From the NCBI RefSeq assembly GCF_044068515.1, contig NZ_JBIPKI010000042.1:1-23197 (forward strand): a stretch of 23,197 bases of DNA, read 5' to 3'. The stretch is from Desulfurivibrio sp044068515. Lineage in GTDB: Bacteria > Desulfobacterota > Desulfobulbia > Desulfobulbales > Desulfurivibrionaceae. The position numbers and the translations under genes are program-made. The notes beneath the pieces are model-generated. The model did not search any database, was not told where the DNA came from, and worked only from the letters and a program-made list of their open reading frames with translations. Positions 6,417-11,324 of this stretch are shown piece after piece; position 1 is the stretch's first letter; each line of letters starts with the position of its first letter.

Positions 6417-7289
6417 TCAGCCAACCTCGGCCTCCTTCAGGGCCTGCTCCAGGGCCCGGGGCAGAAAGGGGAGCAGGTCGGCCACGCCGTGGGCCGGGGT
6501 CGGCTCGGCGTAGAAGCCTAGGTAGCGGTTGGCCCGGGCTGCCACCTGGCAGGCCGCTTCGGGTTGCATACCTGAAGCCAGCAGGGCGGTGACCAGGCCG
6601 GTCAGGGTGTCGCCGGTCCCGCCGATGGGCTCCATGGCGGGAACATCGGGGGCGCTGATTTCCGCCACGATTTTCCCCGCTGCCACCACGTAATCCTTGC
6701 GCCCCTTGACCAGCAGGTGGCGGGCGGCGTTTTCTTCGCCATAGGCCCGGGCGATCTGTTCGGGCACCCGCTCCTCGTCCTGGAGCAGAAAGCCCCGGGT
6801 GTAGAAGGGATGGGGCGCCCGCTCGTCGGCCAGGAAGGCCATTTCCCCCACGTCGGGGGTAAAGAGGTCGTAGATGGCGGCAAAGCCGCTCATCTTGGCG
6901 GCATACATGAAGCCGGCATCGGCGACCAGAAACGGCTTGGGGGCCAGCGCTTCCAGAGCCCATAGGACCTGGTTGTGCCAGTAAATGTCCGGCAGCAGGT
7001 AATGGAAGGTCAGGCCGGCGATCGGGGCCGGGGGCGGGTTGGCCGCCAGCTCGGCGTACAATTGGCGGCTGCCCTCCCCCTTGCCGGTGTCGCCCGCCAG
7101 GATGGTCTCCAGCGGGGGGATTCCCAGCACTCGGGCCGCGGCGGCGGCCGCCGCCAAAAGGGCGGGCGTACCCCGGGCGACCTTGACGATCCGGCCGGCC
7201 ACCGCCAGTTCAGCTCCCCGCAGCTCGTATTGGCCCCGGACCAGGGGAAAGTCGGCCCGGGGAACGGTGCCCGCGATCAACCAGGACAT
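6417..7289 (-). CDS. NAD(P)H-hydrate dehydratase-like / ribokinase-fold protein of the YedE-TusA cluster
   Basis: A 290-residue ribokinase-fold protein. The signature is EPIGGTGDTLTGLVTALLASG (about 220-240), the ATP/ADP-site block of the YjeF C-terminal (NnrD, ADP/ATP-dependent NAD(P)H-hydrate dehydratase) family, where the Asp of GTGD is the catalytic base. LVADAGFMYAAKM and LFTPDVGEMAFLAD (about 121-154) match the kinase-fold core. NnrD is often fused to an NnrE epimerase; here the epimerase domain is absent. The start ATG at 7289 overlaps the end of the DUF3343 gene by 13 bases, implying coupling. Its place in a sulfur/selenium cluster suggests it may act on a different substrate than NAD(P)H-hydrate, but that is inference. 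Confidence 0.82.
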   Translation of the reverse strand: MSWLIAGTVPRADFPLVRGQYELRGAELAVAGRIVKVARGTPALLAAAAAAARVLGIPPLETILAGDTGKGEGSRQLYAELAANPPPAPIAGLTFHYLLPDIYWHNQVLWALEALAPKPFLVADAGFMYAAKMSGFAAIYDLFTPDVGEMAFLADERAPHPFYTRGFLLQDEERVPEQIARAYGEENAARHLLVKGRKDYVVAAGKIVAEISAPDVPAMEPIGGTGDTLTGLVTALLASGMQPEAACQVAARANRYLGFYAEPTPAHGVADLLPFLPRALEQALKEAEVG

Positions 7290-7822
7290 TGGCGGCAAAG
7301 CTCCTCGTAAGCCAGTTGCAAAGAATATCCGCACAGGGTCTGGCCCAGGGAGCGGGGCTCCGGGGCCTCAGCGAGAGTCCGACCCACCAGCATCTCGGCC
7401 AGGAAGGGCACGTCCGGGCAGCCCCCGCCGGAGATGTTGACGATCCGCCGGTCCCGCTTATCCAACGTGATCTTCATGTTGGCGGCCCGCACCATCATGT
7501 AGTCGCCGAAATCCTTGACCTGGTAGAGGGAAACCGGCTCCAGGAGGTGATCCTGGGCCACCGCCACCCGCAGGGGCGGCAGTCCGGCTTGGGCCAGGAG
7601 CTGGCGGATCCGCAGTTCCTGCAGCAGGTCAAACTCGATGACCATGTCGCAACCCTGGCGCAGGTCCGGCGGCGGCCCCTTGACCGCCACCGCCAGGCCC
7701 GCTTCCTTGAGCAGGGTCTCCGCCCGAATCACCTCGCCGGTGCTGGGATAGAGCAGCAGCCCCTTGGCGGAGACCCCCCTCCCCCGCTTTTTCTCACCGA
7801 AAAAACGTTTTAAAAATCCCAT
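7277..7822 (-). CDS. DUF3343 protein (putative Se/S carrier-like) with conserved C-terminal extension
   Basis: A 181-residue protein. Residues 1-15 are basic; about 19-90 (AKGLLLYPSTGEVIRAETLLKEAG, then GCDMVIEFDL) form a DUF3343 domain, described as a putative Se/S carrier protein-like domain. The C-terminal half (about 93-181) has DFGDYMMVRAANMKITLDK, VNISGGGCPDVPFLAEML and a tail with Cys pairs (TLCGYSL, ELCRQCPG). Its start codon shares one base with the stop of the TusA-like gene (TAATG), and its end overlaps the next gene, so TusA-like, DUF3343 and the kinase-fold gene are tightly coupled. The Cys residues could carry a persulfide or perselenide passed on by TusA; this is family-based inference. 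Confidence 0.85.
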   Translation of the reverse strand: MGFLKRFFGEKKRGRGVSAKGLLLYPSTGEVIRAETLLKEAGLAVAVKGPPPDLRQGCDMVIEFDLLQELRIRQLLAQAGLPPLRVAVAQDHLLEPVSLYQVKDFGDYMMVRAANMKITLDKRDRRIVNISGGGCPDVPFLAEMLVGRTLAEAPEPRSLGQTLCGYSLQLAYEELCRQCPG

Positions 7823-8043
7823 TATTTGTGCAGCACCAGGCGAAAGTTGCCGTCTGCCTCTGCGACATCGGCCGTCACCTGCCAGCCCTTAGCGACGGCG
7901 GCCCGGCCGACGTTTTCCCGGCTGGCGTCATTATCCACCAGCACCGCCAGTTCGCCGGACCCGGCCTTATCCATCTCCTCGCCGGCCAGCAGCACCGGCT
8001 GGGGGCAGGAAAGCCCCCGGGCATCCACGATTATCTGTGCCAT
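7822..8043 (-). CDS. TusA/SirA-like sulfurtransferase
   Basis: A 73-residue single-domain TusA/SirA/YedF-type protein. The N-terminal signature DARGLSCPQPVL holds the sulfur-carrying Cys13 in a CPxP motif; the rest (GELAVLVDNDASRENVGRAAVAKGW) shows the usual beta-alpha-beta-alpha pattern. Its length matches TusA and the N-terminal domain of YedF; the C-terminal YedF domain is replaced here by the separate downstream DUF3343 protein. It would relay persulfide (or perselenide) sulfur between the YedE transporter side and cytoplasmic acceptors. The ATG follows GAGAGAGGTGG. The 155 bases up to yedE contain a long hairpin element. Confidence 0.92.
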   Translation of the reverse strand: MAQIIVDARGLSCPQPVLLAGEEMDKAGSGELAVLVDNDASRENVGRAAVAKGWQVTADVAEADGNFRLVLHK

Positions 8044-8078
8044 GACTTACCACCTCTCTCAGGTACGTTTGCAAGTAG

Positions 8079-8177
8079 CTGTCCCGCAGCACCCATCTTG
8101 CGGCGATCAGGTCGGCTTGAGTACCAAATGTACGCTACGCCGACCTGCCTGCCGCAATCTGCGGCCCTGCTGGACAG
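8079..8177. repeat. Long hairpin element, family H, copy A (between yedE and tusA)
   Basis: Outer stem CTGTCCCGCAG (8079-8089) with CTGCTGGACAG (8167-8177), one mismatch. Inner stem 8098-8116 (TTGCGGCGATCAGGTCGGC) with 8139-8157 pairs at 16 of 19 positions, leaving a 22-base loop. It shares GCAGCAC, a GGCGATC block and ATCTGCGGC near the right arm with the copies at 18935 and 19124. Confidence 0.8.
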
Positions 8178-8198
8178 TTACTTTCCGGAATGAACTGG

Positions 8199-9293
8199 CT
8201 AGTTGCGTTTGCAATTGCTGAAACCGATGAACAGCAGCACCGCCAGGCCGATGACCACCGCGGCCACCCCGTGGGGGCCGATGCCCGCCGGGGAACTGGC
8301 CAAGCCGAAGTTGTGGGCCACCGCCGCCCCCGCCAGCAGGCCCAGGGCAAACAGGCCGGCATCGGTGTTGCCCTCGCCGGACATGAAGAGTTGCCTACCG
8401 GGGCAGCCGCCGGCCAGGGCGAAGGCCAGCCCGGCCACCAGCATCCCGGCGAAATTCCAAAACCAACTGGTATGGGCCACCGGCTGCCCGGCGAAGCCGG
8501 GATTGAACTGGCCCAGCACCAGGTTGGTGAGAAAGGCGAAAACCAGCAGGGCCAGCACCCCGTACATCAGGTACCATTGCCGGAAGAGCAGCAGGTCGCG
8601 AATGGCGCCCATGGTGCAGAAGCGGCTGCGCTGGGCCAGAAAGCCGATGCCGAGCCCGGCCGCCAGGGAGAAGGTCAGCGGGGCATAGAACGAGCCCGGT
8701 CCGCTGAGGGAGTACCACAGCACCCCGCTCTGGGCCTCGCCGGCGACCGGTTGATAGATCAGGCGCAGGGCCAGCAGGCCGACAATTACCAGGGGAAAGA
8801 TCAGGCCGGTGCCGGTGCTCTGCGCCTGGCTGCGGCCCAGGTTGAAGCCCCGTTTGAAAAAGAGGGTGCCGAGCCAGACCCCGGCCACCAGGCCGGCCAG
8901 GCCGAAGAGGGCGTTGCCGTCGCCGCCGGCCAAGCGCAGGAATACCCGCCAGGGGCAACCGAGGAAAACCAGGGCCCCGATCATGGCGATCATCCCCAGC
9001 GCGAACCGGGTGATGGGGGCCGAGCCCCCGCTGGGCTTGAACTCCTTGAAAGCCAGGGCCGCCGCGAAAGCCCCCAGGACAAAGCCCAGGATCTCGGGCC
9101 TCAGGTACTGGACCACCGCCGCCCGGTGCAGGCCGATGGAGCCGGCAATGTCCCGGCCGAAACAGGCCACGCAGATCGCCATGTTGGCCGGGTTGCCGTA
9201 ATGCTGCAGCAAACCCGCCACCACCCCGATGATCGCCCCCACCGCGGTAATGCCGGCGGCGGTGGCAAAGACATTTTTTACCGTCCGTGACAT
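8199..9293 (-). CDS. yedE: YedE/YeeE-family membrane transporter (putative selenium/sulfur transporter)
   Basis: A 364-residue polytopic inner-membrane protein with about nine or ten hydrophobic segments arranged as two similar halves. Conserved cysteines mark the transport path: CVACFGRD (41-44), FLGCPWRVFLRLAGGDGNALFG (Cys113), QRSRFCTMGAIRD (Cys226) and LAGGCPGRQLFMSGEGNTDAG (Cys297); the two GCPxR...G blocks are the hallmark of YeeE/YedE proteins. Related YeeE imports thiosulfate; YedE is a putative selenium transporter in genome-context studies. The ATG at 9291-9293 has AAGGAGG upstream; a longer start at 9347 has no such site. It heads the TusA/DUF3343/kinase-fold series, but hairpin element A separates it from tusA. 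The substrate (Se or S compound) is not decided by sequence. Confidence 0.92.
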   Translation of the reverse strand: MSRTVKNVFATAAGITAVGAIIGVVAGLLQHYGNPANMAICVACFGRDIAGSIGLHRAAVVQYLRPEILGFVLGAFAAALAFKEFKPSGGSAPITRFALGMIAMIGALVFLGCPWRVFLRLAGGDGNALFGLAGLVAGVWLGTLFFKRGFNLGRSQAQSTGTGLIFPLVIVGLLALRLIYQPVAGEAQSGVLWYSLSGPGSFYAPLTFSLAAGLGIGFLAQRSRFCTMGAIRDLLLFRQWYLMYGVLALLVFAFLTNLVLGQFNPGFAGQPVAHTSWFWNFAGMLVAGLAFALAGGCPGRQLFMSGEGNTDAGLFALGLLAGAAVAHNFGLASSPAGIGPHGVAAVVIGLAVLLFIGFSNCKRN

Positions 9294-9311
9294 GTGTTTC
9301 CTCCTTCCGGG

Positions 9312-9416
9312 TAATCGTGCAGCAGCCCCGCAGCTTCGGGAACTCAACCAGATTCACGTACCCGGGGTACGCGGCGCCTGGCGGCTTGCCCCAACCTGCG
9401 GCCTGCTATACGATTA
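9312..9416. repeat. Long hairpin element, family H, copy B (upstream of yedE)
   Basis: TAATCGT (9312-9318) pairs with ACGATTA (9410-9416), continued by GCAG...CCGCAG with CTGCGG-CCTGC, and a central GTACCC-G-GGGTAC palindrome (9358-9370). It shares GCGGCGCCT, GGCTTGCCC and CTGCGGC-CTGCT with copies C and D. On the minus strand it lies directly before the yedE ribosome binding site, so it would be in the yedE leader RNA if transcription starts further up. Confidence 0.75.
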
Positions 9417-9450
9417 GCGCCCTTTAAGTTTGCCGGTTGATGTGCAAAAT

Positions 9451-9471
9451 GGACAGATTGCAAATCTGTCC
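9451..9471. repeat. Dispersed palindrome, copy 4
   Basis: GGACAGATT-GCA-AATCTGTCC: nine-base arms with perfect pairing. The core CAGATTGCAAATCTG is identical to the copy at 9745-9768, and the two flank a small gene. Confidence 0.85.
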
Positions 9472-9502
9472 TTGCTCACGCAGGCTGTTGAATATATAGC
9501 TT

Positions 9503-9715
9503 TCAATCAGTTTCAGGCCGGCTGTCCAGGGGACAGGAAATTTCCTCGGCCCGATACGCGTGTTGCTCGCCGCACAGCGGGCAGTTGACCAGGATCGTGC
9601 CTTGCAACTGTTTATGTCCCTGCCCATCCACCCGGACCCTCAAGCCGTCAGCCGCCGACCACTGAGCCGCCCAGAATCCCTGCCGGCGGCGTAAGCAGAA
9701 AAAAAATAACTTCAT
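9503..9715 (-). CDS. Small hypothetical protein with possible zinc ribbon
   Basis: A 70-residue protein starting MKLFFFCLRRRQGFWAAQWS and ending in NCPLCGEQHAYRAEEISCP. The CPLC pair plus a later Cys after EIS suggests a zinc-ribbon-like or redox site, though only three Cys are in that block (a further Cys is at position 7). I do not recognise a named family. The start at 9713-9715 has a G-rich stretch (GTGGGGG) upstream. It lies between two palindromes with the same core (9451 and 9745), possibly cargo or simply a spot favoured by the repeats. Codon use (GC-rich third positions) is fairly consistent with neighbours. Function unknown. Confidence 0.5.
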   Translation of the reverse strand: MKLFFFCLRRRQGFWAAQWSAADGLRVRVDGQGHKQLQGTILVNCPLCGEQHAYRAEEISCPLDSRPETD

Positions 9716-9744
9716 CCCGGGCCCCCACATCCGCAGCTTACAAA

Positions 9745-9768
9745 GGGGCAGATTGCAAATCTGTCCCC
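9745..9768. repeat. Dispersed palindrome, copy 5
   Basis: GGGGCAGATTGC followed by AAATCTGTCCCC, nearly perfect. Same core as copy 4. It lies upstream of the small zinc-ribbon-like gene. Confidence 0.85.
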
Positions 9769-10088
9769 GATCCAAATGCTTGCCCAATAAGCACCCTTTA
9801 CTGGAATAAAATGGGCTTGGCCAATAGTTAAATATAATGATATTCGATTGTAGTTATAGGAAGTTACTATGCAATGAACCGCTGAAATAACACCCTGTGG
9901 GAGGTGAAGCCGGCTCTGGCGGGATATGGGGTCCATTGGGGGCGAATGAGGCTTTCAAGCCATGCCTGACTTGAGATAAACCACTAAAAAAACGAGATTA
10001 TAGAATCAGCCCGGCGGAGCTGGGTCGGACCGGCCGCTCTGTTCAGCATCTACACAGAGCCTGTTCAACCCTTGCACACCTCGGACTC

Positions 10089-10119
10089 CCCCGACCGCTG
10101 CAATTGTCCTCGGTCAGGG
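10089..10119. promoter_or_regulatory. Candidate upstream activator site (dyad)
   Basis: CCCCGACCG (10089-10097) mirrors CGGTCAGGG (10111-10119), eight of nine positions, with a 13-base gap. The centre is about 140 bases upstream of the sigma-54 -24 element, the normal distance for an NtrC-type activator. That the regulator at 17326 binds here is inference. Confidence 0.4.
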
Positions 10120-10244
10120 CGCTGATGCAGCTCGCCGACCTTGCCAGGGTCTAGACTAACTAACCGCCATCCCTGAATATTTTTGGGGGTTACCGACCAT
10201 CTCTCCTTGGCGGAAATCCACCGCCCGATCCACTCCCCCTTCCC

Positions 10245-10259
10245 GGCACATATATTGCA
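10245..10259 (+). promoter_or_regulatory. Sigma-54 (RpoN) promoter of the reductase operon
   Basis: GGCAC (10245-10249), five bases, then TTGCA (10255-10259): both invariant pairs, GG at -24 and GC at -12, are present with exactly 10 bases between them. Transcription would start near 10270, about 195 bases before the first gene. The same operon encodes a sigma-54-dependent activator with a GAFTGA motif. Confidence 0.85.
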
Positions 10260-10465
10260 AAATTTCTGTAAAGAAACAGGGGGTCCACCCCATCAACACG
10301 CTCTCCAAGCAATGGAAGCGACGACGTGTAAGAGCAACGAAGCAGGCACCAGCCAGTTTGCCGCCGGGGATACCGGCGGTTGCCTAACTGTTGTGCCTGA
10401 ACGCCTGCCGAGGGGAAAACTCCGGGGGGTTGGTGAAGGACAAAGCCAAAAAAGGAGGAGTGCAC

Positions 10466-11260
10466 ATGAAGGAAGTTAAAGACGAGGGGCGCCGGGATCT
10501 GCTGAAGGCGGGCGGCGCGATGGCGGCAATGGCGACCGCGGCGGCCTTGTTGCCGGTTCGTGAGGCGGCGGCCCAAAAAAAAGAGCAGCAATGGGCGATG
10601 GTGATCGACCTGAGGAGGTGTGTCGGCTGCGGCTCCTGCCAGGTATCCTGCAAAATGGAAAACTTCGTGCCCATGGGGCAATTCAACTCAAAGGTGGATA
10701 TTTTCGACCGCGGGGCCTACCCCAAGCCGGAGCGCCTCTTTGTCCCCACCATGTGCAATCATTGCGCCGGCGAGCAGGGAACCCCACCGTGCGTTGAGCA
10801 ATGCCCAATGGCCAAGGCCGGAGAGTGGGCAACCATGAACGGCGTCCGTTACCAGAAGGGCGCCACCTATAAGCGCCCCGACGGGATTACGGTGACCGAC
10901 GAGTCCCTCTGCATCGGCTGTTACCTGTGCATCAAGGCCTGTCCCTACGGGGCCCGCTACATCCACCCGCATATCAAGCTGGCTCATCCGGGCAAGGTCA
11001 GCGATCTGGGCATCTCCAAATGCAACTTCTGCGACCATCGCCTCGACCAGGGCCTGGAGCCCGCTTGCGTGCGCAACTGCATGGGCCGGGCGAGGATCTA
11101 CGGCGATCTCAACGATCCCGGCAGCGAGGTGGCGCGACTGATCAAGGATCACACCACCACCGTCCTATATCCGGAAAAAAAGACCAAGCCGCAGGTTTAC
11201 TACATCCAGTTGGACGGCACGGTGGCCAAAGCCATCGAACCGATGAATGCCCAAAAGTAG
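10466..11260 (+). CDS. Four-cluster [4Fe-4S] ferredoxin subunit of a periplasmic molybdoenzyme
   Basis: A 264-residue electron-transfer subunit of the DmsB/PsrB/ArrB type. The N-terminus has a twin-arginine signal (GRRDLLKAGG, 8-17, then an Ala-rich stretch to about 36). Sixteen cysteines form four ferredoxin clusters: C52/55/58/62, C97/100/109/113, C149/152/155/159 and C186/189/201/205. It would pass electrons to the molybdopterin subunit encoded next. The start ATG follows AAGGAGGAG at five bases; an upstream in-frame extension to 10391 would bury that site. It is the first gene of the sigma-54 operon; the iron-sulfur gene preceding the catalytic gene is the reverse of the order in most arr operons. 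No NrfD-type membrane anchor gene follows, so the quinol link must come from elsewhere in the genome. Confidence 0.95.
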   Translation: MKEVKDEGRRDLLKAGGAMAAMATAAALLPVREAAAQKKEQQWAMVIDLRRCVGCGSCQVSCKMENFVPMGQFNSKVDIFDRGAYPKPERLFVPTMCNHCAGEQGTPPCVEQCPMAKAGEWATMNGVRYQKGATYKRPDGITVTDESLCIGCYLCIKACPYGARYIHPHIKLAHPGKVSDLGISKCNFCDHRLDQGLEPACVRNCMGRARIYGDLNDPGSEVARLIKDHTTTVLYPEKKTKPQVYYIQLDGTVAKAIEPMNAQK

Positions 11261-11324
11261 GCGCCCCGGCAGGCGATTGGCTGGAAAAAGGACCATAAAT
11301 CAAAAATGCAGAGGGAGTTGACCC

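Larger units (their letters stand above)
9780..10465. other. Control region upstream of the molybdoenzyme operon, no gene seen
   Basis: About 690 bases without a convincing gene. The left part (9790-9890) is AT-rich. The middle holds a dyad at 10089-10119 and a hairpin at 10209-10225 (GGCGG/CCGCC). A sigma-54 promoter sits at 10245-10259, leaving a leader of roughly 195 bases before the first start codon. This is the usual arrangement for an enhancer-dependent promoter. Confidence 0.7.

Noticed and set aside
8190..9290. 366-codon plus-strand frame across yedE
   Set aside because: Antisense to a membrane protein with conserved Cys motifs; the product is Gln/Gly/His-rich and featureless.
9840..10060. 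Molybdenum-cofactor or other riboswitch upstream of the operon
   Set aside because: The segment lies upstream of the sigma-54 start site and I could not draw a convincing conserved fold.
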